This document shows, in pieces, positions 41,763 to 50,320 of a stretch of DNA of 64,000 nucleotides. The stretch covers positions 132,072 through 196,071 of the forward strand of contig NZ_LGCI01000008.1 in assembly GCF_001281525.1 (NCBI RefSeq), read 5' to 3'. The notes beneath the pieces were generated by a model, which saw only the letters and a list, made by a program, of their open reading frames with translations, ran no database searches and was not told where the DNA came from. Numbering within the stretch: position 1 is the stretch's first letter; the number at the start of each line of letters is the position of its first letter. The stretch is from Lysinibacillus macroides (GTDB lineage Bacteria > Bacillota > Bacilli > Bacillales_A > Planococcaceae). Both the position numbers and the translations under genes were made by a program.

Positions 41763-43592
41763 TTATTTATATAAATCGTGTAAAAATCCATAACGACTTT
41801 CTTTATATTTACTTTTATATTTATTATGAGTAAATTCAATCACTTTAGCACCAGCAGACTCATATTCTAAGTCTGGTAAATCTTTTGTATTTTCAATAAC
41901 TATTATTTGTCCTTTAGATTGACTGTCAATAAAATATTGGAAAAGGGCTGTTCTCATACTTGTAGGAGCATTATCATTAACTCCCTGATCTAAACCAAGT
42001 AGAGGTGTATCTACTACAAAAATGCTAGGCTTATAGACAGCATCTTCTTGCAAATATTGTCTAAAAGTTAAACCTAATACGGTGTTTATAAATGCCCAGT
42101 AACCTTTACCATGACTTACTTCTTTAGCTAAGCCATTTACTTCTAAATCAAAAGTCCCCATATTGAAATGAGCAGTATTCAAATTCTCATAATTGCATTC
42201 AGTTAGTATCGAATATGCTATTTTATCTATACGGGAATTAAAATCTACTGGATAATGTTCCTTTGGTTTAAATTTGGGTTTTTCTAAATCCTCGTTTTGC
42301 TCCTGCTTTTGTAATTCCGTAATCCAATCCTGTGAAACATTGTGTAGAACTGTTGATTCTTGTTGTAATTGTATATAAGTACGATATTGCTGAATTACAT
42401 TTCTTAATTTATCTGCTTGAGGAACAAGCTCAATTTCAATCCATTTTTCAATCTCGGCTCTTCGGCTTTCTAAATAGTTAATCTTTTTTTGAAGTTCATT
42501 TAAAGTTGAAACGATGTCATTTTCGCTTTCTGTTAAACCTTGTAATTGTGCGATGATACGATTCAACTCAGCTCTCGATGCTTCAATAAAGGACTTTCTT
42601 TCTGAAGGTTTAATATTTCCATCACAAAAAGGACATTTATGGTTTGTATCTATAGTGTGTAAATGTACTTCTCCATCTACGATAAAGGTAAGTCTCTTTA
42701 TATCAGCTGTATATTGGCTTTTCAGTGATTGAAAGTGCGAATGAGTTACCTTAGTTTCAGCTTCTTTTTCTTTAAAAATTAGTAAAGTACTAAGTAAATC
42801 TTTGCTTTCCTCTGTGGCAGCTACAAGGGTCTGTTCAGTTTCAGAAAGATTATCGATTAACTTTTGCATTTCTTCTTCAATATCTAAATTGCTATATTCA
42901 AATAGTGAATTTTGAAGTTCTTCTCTTTTTGTAGACAATTGAGCAATTCTACCATTTACAAATTGACGAACAGCATCCCTTTTCGCTTTGCTGATTTCAT
43001 CCTTATCTTGTTCTTCCATATTTGGATAATTATCACCTGTGAGAAGATATAGTAAGGATGAAAAAAAGTAAGGATATTGCGTAGGTGATGAAGGCAAAAG
43101 TACAGACTTTGGATTTTCGATATCCTGTTCTCTTAACCAAAAGAGCCTAGTAAGTGTATTCCATTTTAAACGTTGTCTAGCAAAATCTTGATTACTTATT
43201 ATCATTGGCAGCTCATTAATACCAATTAATTTAAGACATAGTTCATTTAAAACAGGGCGCTTATTCCCATTAGTCTTATAATCAACATCATAGTCACCAC
43301 TCTCAATTGAGTTGATTTCGGTGACTACGTTTACTATATTTTTCCCAAGCTTTCGAGAAAGATGAATCGGTCCTTCTGAAGTCATAAGGTCAAGACTGAC
43401 ACTATTATATCCTGTTTGATTATGTTCAAAAGGTTTATTGATAACCCCCATAGCAAATTGAATACACTTTAATACACAGGTTTTTCCGGAATCTGAAACC
43501 CCACAAATAATATTTAATCCTTTATTGAATGTTACAGTGGAAGGAGTTTTCCCGGTGCCAGTTGCTGTAACCTTAGTTATATAAAATGTCAT
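41763..43592 (-). CDS. ABC-three-component system ATPase (DUF3732, Rad50/SMC-like)
   Basis: The 609-residue protein is an SMC/Rad50-type ATPase of the DUF3732 family. Walker A is GVSDSGKT (31-38) after FNKGLNIIC. A long coiled coil (about 200-300 and 330-420) flanks the hook-like HKCPFCDGNI with Cys320 and Cys323. The C-terminal half has a signature-like EVSHGKGYWAFINTVL and Walker B-like FVVDTPLLGLDQ (about 525-536). DUF3732 ATPases are the ABC part of predicted ABC-3C conflict systems. It lies 6 bases after the middle component. Confidence 0.88.
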   Translation of the reverse strand: MTFYITKVTATGTGKTPSTVTFNKGLNIICGVSDSGKTCVLKCIQFAMGVINKPFEHNQTGYNSVSLDLMTSEGPIHLSRKLGKNIVNVVTEINSIESGDYDVDYKTNGNKRPVLNELCLKLIGINELPMIISNQDFARQRLKWNTLTRLFWLREQDIENPKSVLLPSSPTQYPYFFSSLLYLLTGDNYPNMEEQDKDEISKAKRDAVRQFVNGRIAQLSTKREELQNSLFEYSNLDIEEEMQKLIDNLSETEQTLVAATEESKDLLSTLLIFKEKEAETKVTHSHFQSLKSQYTADIKRLTFIVDGEVHLHTIDTNHKCPFCDGNIKPSERKSFIEASRAELNRIIAQLQGLTESENDIVSTLNELQKKINYLESRRAEIEKWIEIELVPQADKLRNVIQQYRTYIQLQQESTVLHNVSQDWITELQKQEQNEDLEKPKFKPKEHYPVDFNSRIDKIAYSILTECNYENLNTAHFNMGTFDLEVNGLAKEVSHGKGYWAFINTVLGLTFRQYLQEDAVYKPSIFVVDTPLLGLDQGVNDNAPTSMRTALFQYFIDSQSKGQIIVIENTKDLPDLEYESAGAKVIEFTHNKYKSKYKESRYGFLHDLYK

Positions 43593-43598
43593 TTGGGA

Positions 43599-44051
43599 TT
43601 ACTCCTTCCATAGTGATTTAGATGCTGCTTGTCCGAATAAGTTGAGAAGTTCTTTGTCGTTTTTAGAATCCATATATGTGAGGGCTTTCTTGGCATATAT
43701 TCTATATTCAGTTGCGTAATCTGAAGTTAGGGAACTACATAATGTTTGACCACGGTTCGAAATAAAGTATTGAAAGCCGTCTTTTGAGTATGAAACTTTT
43801 ATCATATTTTCAAGGACTAGATTCTTTATAGCGCCTTGTGCTAATAATCTCCTGGCGGAAAATTCAGAAAAGCTAAATTCATTATCTCCGTGAAGATTAC
43901 TGTCCGATAGTCCAATTTCCTTTGAATAATTTGAAATGAAATCTGCTGTAACAAGGTCATCTAATGTACGGTTTTTATTTTTGGATAAAGATAGGACAAG
44001 TAATAACCTCAACGACATTTCAAATTCAGTGTTAAAAATTTTATTATTCAT
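43599..44051 (-). CDS. ABC-three-component system middle component
   Basis: The 150-residue protein has the position and appearance of the middle component of ABC-3C systems: a small winged-helix-like protein with EFEMSLRLLLVLSLSKNKN at the start, the segment SARRLLAQGAIKNLVLENMI, and FQYFISNRGQTLCSSLTSDY near the C-terminus. It overlaps the CTD protein gene by 8 bases. It is thought to connect the ATPase with the effector-bearing protein. The family assignment rests on gene order and pattern. Confidence 0.75.
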   Translation of the reverse strand: MNNKIFNTEFEMSLRLLLVLSLSKNKNRTLDDLVTADFISNYSKEIGLSDSNLHGDNEFSFSEFSARRLLAQGAIKNLVLENMIKVSYSKDGFQYFISNRGQTLCSSLTSDYATEYRIYAKKALTYMDSKNDKELLNLFGQAASKSLWKE

Positions 44052-45045
44052 CTTCGTCTACCCAGCGAACACTACCGTCATTTGCCAATAAGTGACAGGT
44101 TCCTTTCTTTTCTTTTGGTCCTACGAGATTTTGTATGTTGCTTACAATTGATGTAGTGGAGCAATCTACTACTTTTTTCATCACTGTTACTAATCTCTTG
44201 TAACCATTATCATAGTCATCCCATAGAGTGTCTTTAATATAATCGAACGTTTCGGATTTCCACTTTTCTGCATGTACTTCTCCTTTTTCAAAAGACTCAC
44301 GAAGAAAACGATCAATGCGTACAGCACTATAATAGTTGATTCGTTGGTCAGAGAAATTCCTCTTATATTTTTGTGGAAGAGAATCCAAATCGGATTTTGT
44401 GAGTTCCTTACAATTCACGGCATCTGCATAGGCAGCTAGAAGTTCACTGACGTAAATTTCTTCTTCTGGAGCAATATCTTGTGGTGGCTCTAGTTCTTTC
44501 GGAATAGAAATCTCTATGTTTCCAATATGTAATTTTCCGTCCGATTCATCGTAGTAGATAGTTTGTACAGGAAAGAATGTTAATTTTTGAGTGGGACTCA
44601 AGTTATTAGAAACTATAGCACTAGATGTTTCTCTACCCTCATAAATATCATTTAAAATTTGAAGAAATAAATCAGCGCAAGCATAACCTAAATTATCAAT
44701 GGAGTTGAAATCTGGAATCATTGTTTTGATTTCATCTTCAATTGCCATTTGATTATGCCCATTAAATCCGTTTATATATTTTGCAAATTTATCCGTATCT
44801 TTACGGCTTATAACTTTACGTACCTTCTTCTGATTTAAAGGGTTTGTTCCTTTAAATAGCCTGTTCAACGAATCTGGAACAAGGGTGCTAAAAGGGTTAT
44901 ATTTATCGTTTTCAGATAGCATTATTTCTTCAGGGGATTGTGGATTTCTCATAATATTGTCGAAAAGTGACAGAAAAAATTCATGTGACTTATATGAATT
45001 GTCACTATGTTTAAATAGTATATTCGCAAATTCACTAAAGAGCAT
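44044..45045 (-). CDS. ABC-three-component system CTD protein (putative effector carrier)
   Basis: The 333-residue protein is the first gene of the leftward ABC-3C operon. The C-terminal part has the conserved-looking segments DQRINYYSAVRIDRFLRESF and FDYIKDTLWDDYDNGYKRL (about 225-290) that fit the common ABC-3C C-terminal domain. The N-terminal half (LFKHSDNSYKSHEFFLSLF, GFNGHNQMAIEDEI) shows no nuclease or protease motif that I recognise, so the effector activity is unknown. Ribosome binding site GAGGTGACAG. Four phased TTCC motifs lie directly upstream. Confidence 0.72.
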   Translation of the reverse strand: MLFSEFANILFKHSDNSYKSHEFFLSLFDNIMRNPQSPEEIMLSENDKYNPFSTLVPDSLNRLFKGTNPLNQKKVRKVISRKDTDKFAKYINGFNGHNQMAIEDEIKTMIPDFNSIDNLGYACADLFLQILNDIYEGRETSSAIVSNNLSPTQKLTFFPVQTIYYDESDGKLHIGNIEISIPKELEPPQDIAPEEEIYVSELLAAYADAVNCKELTKSDLDSLPQKYKRNFSDQRINYYSAVRIDRFLRESFEKGEVHAEKWKSETFDYIKDTLWDDYDNGYKRLVTVMKKVVDCSTTSIVSNIQNLVGPKEKKGTCHLLANDGSVRWVDEDE

Positions 45046-45067
45046 AATCTGTCACCTCTAACCATGT

Positions 45068-45110
45068 TTCCGAATCGTTCCAAACTTTTCCGAGTCCTTC
45101 CGAAATGGAA
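45068..45110 (-). promoter_or_regulatory. Four TTCC motifs at exact 10-bp spacing upstream of the ABC-3C operon
   Basis: TTCC begins at 45068, 45078, 45088 and 45098, each followed by GA or AA, so the motifs lie on one face of the helix. The last one pairs with GGAA at 45107-45110. They lie 23-65 bases upstream of the CTD protein start codon, where a regulator-binding site for this operon is expected. Confidence 0.5.
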
Positions 45111-45121
45111 GGATTTTTTTT
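45096..45121 (+). terminator. Rightward terminator at the island edge
   Basis: TCCTTCC (45095-45101) pairs with GGAAGGA (45107-45113) around GAAAT, followed by eight or more T on the + strand. No rightward gene precedes it in the immediate neighbourhood, so it may insulate the phage module from antisense transcription of the ABC-3C genes, or the structure may belong to the regulatory site it overlaps. Confidence 0.55.
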
Positions 45122-45298
45122 TATACAATTTTTTTAGATATTGAGTGATATGAAAAATTCAAGAGTAAATTAGTCTATTTAAATTATATCACGTAAATTG
45201 ACACTTAACTAGAAGTGAAAATTTATGAATGCAGAGATTTTAATAGCGTTCAATGAGTTTTTCTTTTAAAAAATATCAAATGCCTGATTTGCAATAAG

Positions 45299-45440
45299 GG
45301 CAAAGGATACATATTGCTACGTTTCAGTCCGTTTAGGATTGTTATGCGTTGCAATAGAAGTACCTTACCTTGTTGCGCTCATTTTCAGGACAAAGGGTCT
45401 GTGTACTTCGAGGCACAGACCTATTTTTGTATCCTTTGCC
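45299..45440 (+). ncRNA. Structured RNA leader, probably the DUF2800 RNA motif
   Basis: The outer stem GGCAAAGGATAC (45299-45310) with GTATCCTTTGCC (45429-45440) is a perfect 12-bp pairing enclosing about 118 nt. Inside, TATTGCTACG (45312-45321) pairs with CGTTGCAATA (45347-45356) with one mismatch, and within that CAGTCC/GGATTG forms a small hairpin. A further hairpin GGTCTGTG/CACAGACC (45396-45421) is followed by a U-rich stretch like a terminator. A DUF2800 RNA motif is known upstream of genes such as the DUF2800 gene found here at 46560. Confidence 0.65.
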
Positions 45441-45470
45441 GCCAATGCAGTCCGGCGGAAAGGATGCAAA

Positions 45471-46004
45471 ATGAAAATTAGAATTATGTACGACAACAAA
45501 CCTACCTATTTGGAGGTACCAGACGAGGACTTTACCTTAATGATTGATGCAGATTACGAGGACAGGCTATCCTGTGCCGAAGATAAGGAAACGGTAACTC
45601 GCCGTTCGCCACAGGAGATTATGGACGAGCGTTTTAACAAGCCCGACTACAATAACTGGCACAAGTTTGATAGAAACAGAGGGATGCCGAAAAAACCATT
45701 CCGTAAGGACAACGAATCAGAGGATGCAACGGATCATATGGACTATCTTCCAGATAACACCCATGAAGTGGCTCGGAATAAAAAGGAAGATTATGAATAT
45801 TACTGTGAGATTATTCGTTCTATTCTTAAGCCGAAACATTCAGAACCTTTTATTGCTGTATATCTTGATGGCATGACAATGACCGAGTATGCAGAGCGTG
45901 AAGGTGTCAGTAAAAGTGCCATATCACATCGCTTGGCTACCGCTAAGAAGAATTTAAAAAAAGTTTTTCCTGAATCCTCAACTTTCCCCTCTTGCCACGG
46001 CTAA
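45471..46004 (+). CDS. Phage sigma-70-like / region 4-type transcription factor
   Basis: The start MKIRIMYDNKPTYLEVPDED at 45471 is chosen because it follows CGGCGGAAAGGATGC and matches the N-terminus usual in related elements; an open frame upstream runs through the structured RNA and is rejected. The 177-residue protein has a C-terminal sigma region 4-like HTH (MTMTEYAEREGVSKSAISHR, about 140-159). It heads the phage replication cassette and may act in its transcription. Confidence 0.8.
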   Translation: MKIRIMYDNKPTYLEVPDEDFTLMIDADYEDRLSCAEDKETVTRRSPQEIMDERFNKPDYNNWHKFDRNRGMPKKPFRKDNESEDATDHMDYLPDNTHEVARNKKEDYEYYCEIIRSILKPKHSEPFIAVYLDGMTMTEYAEREGVSKSAISHRLATAKKNLKKVFPESSTFPSCHG

Positions 46005-46050
46005 TAGATAGAGGGCAGTACATAAACGCTCTCGGAAAGAGGTGAAGAAC

Positions 46051-46269
46051 ATGAAACACAACTTGAAAATCAGTGTTTCAAAAACTCCACAGTCTGGCGG
46101 GATTGTAACTTGCCGTAATGTCACCATAAGGGAGCGCTTCCTTCGTTTCTTACTTGGTGATAAGCAGAAGCTGACTATTCTTGTTCCGGGTGACACCGTA
46201 CAGGAACTCGCCATCAGTGAGATTAAGGAGGGGGGATTAAACCATGAGCAAAATCAAACTACTTCTTGA
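46051..46269 (+). CDS. Small conserved phage protein, 72 residues
   Basis: The ATG at 46051 follows AGAGGTGAAG; an in-frame GTG 9 bases earlier lies on the ribosome binding site. The protein begins MKHNLKISVSKTPQSGGIVT and has RNVTIRERFLRFLLGDKQKL in the middle. No domain is recognised. It sits between the sigma-like gene and a coiled-coil protein, overlapping the latter by 26 bases, a constant place in this type of module. Confidence 0.75.
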   Translation: MKHNLKISVSKTPQSGGIVTCRNVTIRERFLRFLLGDKQKLTILVPGDTVQELAISEIKEGGLNHEQNQTTS

Positions 46270-46567
46270 TGTGGTTTCTGATATGCGCTCTTTGGCAGAC
46301 AGCATACAAGCGGTTGCTGATGCAATGGCGGGTAGTGAGCCTGTCGAAGCAAAAGAACCGACCACAACTGTAAAAGAGCCAGAACCAAAGAAAAAGGAAA
46401 TCACTCTAGAGGAAGTCAGAGCAAAACTCGCTGAGAAGAGTCAAGCTGGTCTTACTGACCAAGTGAGAGAAATCATCCAAAAATACGGTGGCTCTAAATT
46501 AAGCGAAGTTGACCCGAAACATTATGCAGATATGTTGAAAGATGCGGAGGTACTAGGTAATGAGTGA
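46244..46567 (+). CDS. Small phage protein with acidic/basic linker, 107 residues
   Basis: The protein begins MSKIKLLLDVVSDMRSLADS, has a Pro/Glu/Lys-rich linker around residues 35-50, and ends with a compact helical domain (EVRAKLAEKSQAGLTDQVRE, IIQKYGGSKLSEVDPKHYAD). The C-terminal segment resembles a small domain often found next to DUF2800 genes. Function is unknown; a role in the recombination/replication complex is plausible. The start follows AAGGAGGGGGG. It overlaps DUF2800 by 8 bases. Confidence 0.75.
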   Translation: MSKIKLLLDVVSDMRSLADSIQAVADAMAGSEPVEAKEPTTTVKEPEPKKKEITLEEVRAKLAEKSQAGLTDQVREIIQKYGGSKLSEVDPKHYADMLKDAEVLGNE

Positions 46568-47696
46568 TCACGCAGTACTTTCCGCATCGGGGTCCCATAG
46601 GTGGCTTAATTGCCTTCCTTCTGCAAGATTGGAACTGGAATTTGAAAATAGTGAATCCAATGCAGCCGCTGAAGGTACCGCCGCTCATGCTCTCTGTGAA
46701 CATAAACTTAAAAAAGCACTTCACATGAGAAGTAAACGGCCAGTCTCGGTGTATAACTCTGATGAAATGGAAGAACACAGCGATGCCTATGTGGAATTTG
46801 TAATGGAGCAGCTGGGACTGGCAAGGCAAAGCTGTACGGACCCGTTAATACTTATTGAACAACGTCTTGATTTTTCTTGCTATGTACCCCAGGGGTTCGG
46901 AACTGGTGATTGCATCATTATTGGCGATAAAAAGCTTCATATTATCGATTTTAAGTATGGCATGGGAGTGTTAGTAGATGCAGTGGAAAACCCGCAGATG
47001 AAATTGTATGCCCTTGGTGCTTTAGAAATCTACGATAGCTTGTACGATATCGAGGAGGTTTCCATGACCATCTTCCAACCCCGCAGGGAAAATGTCAGCA
47101 CATGGACAATCCCGGTAAAGGAATTAAAGGACTGGGCAGAAAATGAACTGAAACCAAAGGCGAAAAAGGCCTATGACGGTGAAGGTGAATATCTGACCGG
47201 TGAGTGGTGTACTTTCTGCCGAGCGGCTGTTAAATGCCGTGCAAGGGCTGAAGAAAAGCTGAAATTAGCACAGATGGAGTTTAAACTGCCACCCCTACTT
47301 CTGGACTCCGAAATTGAAGAAGTTCTTTCTAAACTGTCTGACCTTACAAAGTGGGCAAATGAAATCATTGCTTATGCCACGGATGCTGCTGTTAATCACG
47401 GGAAAGAGTGGCACGGTTTTAAGGTAGTCGAGGGCAGGTCTATCCGTAAATATAAAGACGAAGAGGCTGTGGCTGAAGTAGCCAAGGCAAATGGCTATAA
47501 GGATATCTATCGTCAGAGTCTCATTACCCTTACGGAAATGCAGAAGCTGATGGGTAAAAAGAAATTTGAGCAAATTCTCGGTGGTCTTATACATAAACCA
47601 CCGGGCAAGCCAACGCTGGTTCCAAATTCGGATAAGCGACCAGCTATGAATATATCAAATGTAAAAAACGAATTTAATGAAATTACGGAGGGATAG
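46560..47696 (+). CDS. DUF2800 protein, Cas4/RecB-like PD-(D/E)XK nuclease
   Basis: The 378-residue protein is the DUF2800 family, a phage exonuclease-like member of the PD-(D/E)XK fold. Visible are AAEGTAAHALCEHKL (about 36-50), the catalytic IIDFKYGMGVL and NPQMKLYALGALEIY (Cas4-like motif III region), and a cysteine cluster WCTFCRAAVKCRAR (about 218-231), suggesting an iron-sulfur or zinc site. It likely processes DNA ends in phage recombination with the DUF2815 protein next to it. Confidence 0.88.
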   Translation: MSDHAVLSASGSHRWLNCLPSARLELEFENSESNAAAEGTAAHALCEHKLKKALHMRSKRPVSVYNSDEMEEHSDAYVEFVMEQLGLARQSCTDPLILIEQRLDFSCYVPQGFGTGDCIIIGDKKLHIIDFKYGMGVLVDAVENPQMKLYALGALEIYDSLYDIEEVSMTIFQPRRENVSTWTIPVKELKDWAENELKPKAKKAYDGEGEYLTGEWCTFCRAAVKCRARAEEKLKLAQMEFKLPPLLLDSEIEEVLSKLSDLTKWANEIIAYATDAAVNHGKEWHGFKVVEGRSIRKYKDEEAVAEVAKANGYKDIYRQSLITLTEMQKLMGKKKFEQILGGLIHKPPGKPTLVPNSDKRPAMNISNVKNEFNEITEG

Positions 47697-47700
47697 GAAT

Positions 47701-48249
47701 ATGAATAATCAAAATAAAACTAAGGTTGTTACAAGCGTTAACACACGACTCAGCTACTTTCATGGCTGGGAGCCCGTATCCATCAATGGCGGGGCGGAAA
47801 AATACAGCGTATCCGTATTGATTCCAAAAACAGATAAGGAAACCATCAATGCTATCAATGCAGCCGTAGATGCAGCCATTGAAGAGGGCATTGCAAAGTT
47901 TGGTGGTAAAAAGCCGAATAAGGCGGCTATCAAACTGCCACTTCGTGATGGTGATGTAGAACGTGATGATGAGGCTTATAAAGGGCATTATTTTGTAAAT
48001 GCCAACAGCAAGACTCCACCCCAAATAGTAGATAAAGCAGTCAGACCTATCTTGGAACGCAACGAGGTGTACAGTGGTTGTTATGCAAGAGTATCCCTAA
48101 ATTTCTACGCTTTTAACTCTAATGGCAATAAGGGTGTAGCTTGTGGTCTTGGCAACATCCAAAAGATAAGAGATGGGGAGCCTTTAGGTGGAAGAACCAA
48201 TGCAGCTGATGATTTCACAACGATTGAAGATGATGATTTTCTAGCATAA
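47701..48249 (+). CDS. DUF2815 (Enc34-type) single-stranded DNA-binding protein
   Basis: The ATG at 47701 follows GGAGGGATAGG; an earlier in-frame start overlaps DUF2800. The 182-residue protein matches DUF2815, shown for phage Enc34 to be an OB-fold ssDNA-binding protein. Typical segments are TRLSYFHGWEPVSINGGAEK, YSVSVLIPKTDKET and GHYFVNANSKTPPQIVDKA. The C-terminus is acidic (TTIEDDDFLA), like other SSBs that recruit partners. It sits between the nuclease and polymerase, consistent with DNA replication. Confidence 0.9.
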   Translation: MNNQNKTKVVTSVNTRLSYFHGWEPVSINGGAEKYSVSVLIPKTDKETINAINAAVDAAIEEGIAKFGGKKPNKAAIKLPLRDGDVERDDEAYKGHYFVNANSKTPPQIVDKAVRPILERNEVYSGCYARVSLNFYAFNSNGNKGVACGLGNIQKIRDGEPLGGRTNAADDFTTIEDDDFLA

Positions 48250-48321
48250 GGAATAAATACAGATGAGGTGGTGGAGGTTGTTCTTCTGCCACCTCGTTTG
48301 CATTGGAAAGGGTGGTAATAC

Positions 48322-50256
48322 ATGAACTCTATTTCTATTGACATTGAAACATTTAGTGGCGCCAATCTTCAAAAATCTGGAGTTTACCGTTATGCCGAGA
48401 GTGATGACTTTGAAATTCTACTATTTGGCTACTCGGTGGATGGCGGTGAAGTACAGGTGGTTGACCTTGCTTGCGGGGAGGAAATCCCCGATGAAATTAT
48501 AAACGCACTTTTGGATGATTCCGTTACCAAATGGGCTTTTAATGCAATGTTTGAGCGTGTGTGTCTATCAAAATGGCTTAACCTTACAGAATATCTTGAC
48601 CCCGCATCCTGGAAATGCTCCATGATATGGTCGGCATATATGGGGTTACCACTTTCTTTGGAGGGAGTTGGGGCGGTTCTAGGTTTGGAGAAACAAAAGC
48701 TAACAGAGGGTAAAGACCTCATCAAATATTTCTGTACACCTTGCTCCCCTACTAAATCAAATGGTGGTCGAGTTCGTAATCTGCCAGAACATGACATGGA
48801 TAAATGGGAGCGGTTTAAAGCCTATAATCTTCGGGATGTGGAAGCTGAGATGTCAATACAACAGAGATTTTCTAAGTTTCTGGTGCCGGAAAATATCTGG
48901 GAGGAATATCATCTCGACCAGGAAATCAATGATCGCGGCATTGCCATTGACATGACTTTCGTAAAACAGGCTGTTGTGATGGATGAACATTCCCGTGAAA
49001 AGTTAATGGCTTTAATGCAAGATATAACCAATTTAGAGAATCCAAACTCTGTACAACAAATGAAAGACTGGCTTGCCGATAATGGGCTAGAAACAGATAC
49101 CCTTGGTAAAAAAGCAGTTGCTGAGATGCTAAAGACGGCTCCTGAACCACTAGGAACTGTTTTAGAACTCCGTCAGCAACTTGCAAAATCCTCGGTGAAA
49201 AAATACACGGCAATGGAGAATGCGGTATGTAATGATGGTCGGGCAAGAGGAATGTTTCAGTTTTATGGTGCCAACAGAACTGGTAGGTTTTCGGGCAGGC
49301 TTATTCAACTGCAAAATCTCCCTCAAAACCATATGCCCGATTTGGAACAGGCTCGTGCTTTAGTTCGTAGCGGAAACTTTGATGCTCTTACCTTACTTTA
49401 TGATTCAATCCCAGAGGTACTGTCGGAACTTATCCGTACCGCTTTTATACCACGAGAAGGTATGAAGTTCATTGTGGCAGATTTTTCAGCGATTGAGGCT
49501 CGTGTCATTGCCTGGCTAGCAGGCGAAAAATGGAGAATAGACGTTTTCCAAAACGGCGGAGACATCTACTGTGCCAGTGCTTCTCAAATGTTTAATGTAC
49601 CTGTTGAAAAGCATGGTGTGAATGGCCATCTTCGTCAGAAAGGAAAAATTGCTGAACTAGCCCTAGGTTACGGAGGATCTGTTGGAGCGTTGAAATCAAT
49701 GGGTGCTTTGGAGATGGGAATTGAAGAAGAGGAACTTCAACCTCTTGTAATGGCTTGGAGACAATCCAATCCCAATATTACAAAATTATGGTGGGATGTT
49801 GACCGCGCTGTAAAAACCTGTGTTAAGCAGAAAACTCCTACAGAAACACACGGTATTAAATTTATATATCAAAGCGGAATGCTCTTTATTGTCCTTCCTT
49901 CCGGCAGGCGGCTTTCCTATGTGAAACCTCGTATGGGAGAGAATATGTTTGGCGGTGAGTCGGTTACTTATGAAGGGGTCGGTGGGACGAAAAAATGGGA
50001 TAGAATCGAAAGCTATGGACCCAAATTTGTAGAGAATATTGTTCAGGCAATCAGTCGTGACATCTTGTGTCATGCCATGCAGACATTAAAGAATTGTTCC
50101 ATTGTGGCTCATGTACACGATGAAATTATCATCGAGGCAGATATGGGGACGTCACTTTCCGCTATCTGTGAACAGATGGCTAAGATACCAACATGGGCAA
50201 ATGGCCTGTTGCTTAGTGCTGATGGTTATGAGTGTCAGTTTTATCAAAAAGATTAA
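48322..50256 (+). CDS. Phage family A DNA polymerase
   Basis: The 644-residue polymerase has an N-terminal DnaQ/DEDD-like exonuclease domain (SIDIETFSG, FNAMFERVCLSKWL, KAYNLRDVEAE) and a family A polymerase domain: motif A FIVADFSAIEARVIAWLAG (about 380-398), motif B RQKGKIAELALGYGGSVG, and motif C IVAHVHDEIIIEAD. It has no separate 5' nuclease. Ribosome binding site AAAGGGTGG. It is the core replicase of the phage module and is followed by a terminator and cargo genes. Confidence 0.95.
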   Translation: MNSISIDIETFSGANLQKSGVYRYAESDDFEILLFGYSVDGGEVQVVDLACGEEIPDEIINALLDDSVTKWAFNAMFERVCLSKWLNLTEYLDPASWKCSMIWSAYMGLPLSLEGVGAVLGLEKQKLTEGKDLIKYFCTPCSPTKSNGGRVRNLPEHDMDKWERFKAYNLRDVEAEMSIQQRFSKFLVPENIWEEYHLDQEINDRGIAIDMTFVKQAVVMDEHSREKLMALMQDITNLENPNSVQQMKDWLADNGLETDTLGKKAVAEMLKTAPEPLGTVLELRQQLAKSSVKKYTAMENAVCNDGRARGMFQFYGANRTGRFSGRLIQLQNLPQNHMPDLEQARALVRSGNFDALTLLYDSIPEVLSELIRTAFIPREGMKFIVADFSAIEARVIAWLAGEKWRIDVFQNGGDIYCASASQMFNVPVEKHGVNGHLRQKGKIAELALGYGGSVGALKSMGALEMGIEEEELQPLVMAWRQSNPNITKLWWDVDRAVKTCVKQKTPTETHGIKFIYQSGMLFIVLPSGRRLSYVKPRMGENMFGGESVTYEGVGGTKKWDRIESYGPKFVENIVQAISRDILCHAMQTLKNCSIVAHVHDEIIIEADMGTSLSAICEQMAKIPTWANGLLLSADGYECQFYQKD

Positions 50257-50320
50257 ATTAATTGGTAATCGGATAATCGTGTGGGAGGAGGTTAAAAGAC
50301 CTTCAATTTTTAAATAATGA

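Noticed and set aside
45339-45470. Longer N-terminus for the sigma-like gene
   Set aside because: This stretch forms the paired arms of the structured RNA and the ATG at 45471 has a better family match.
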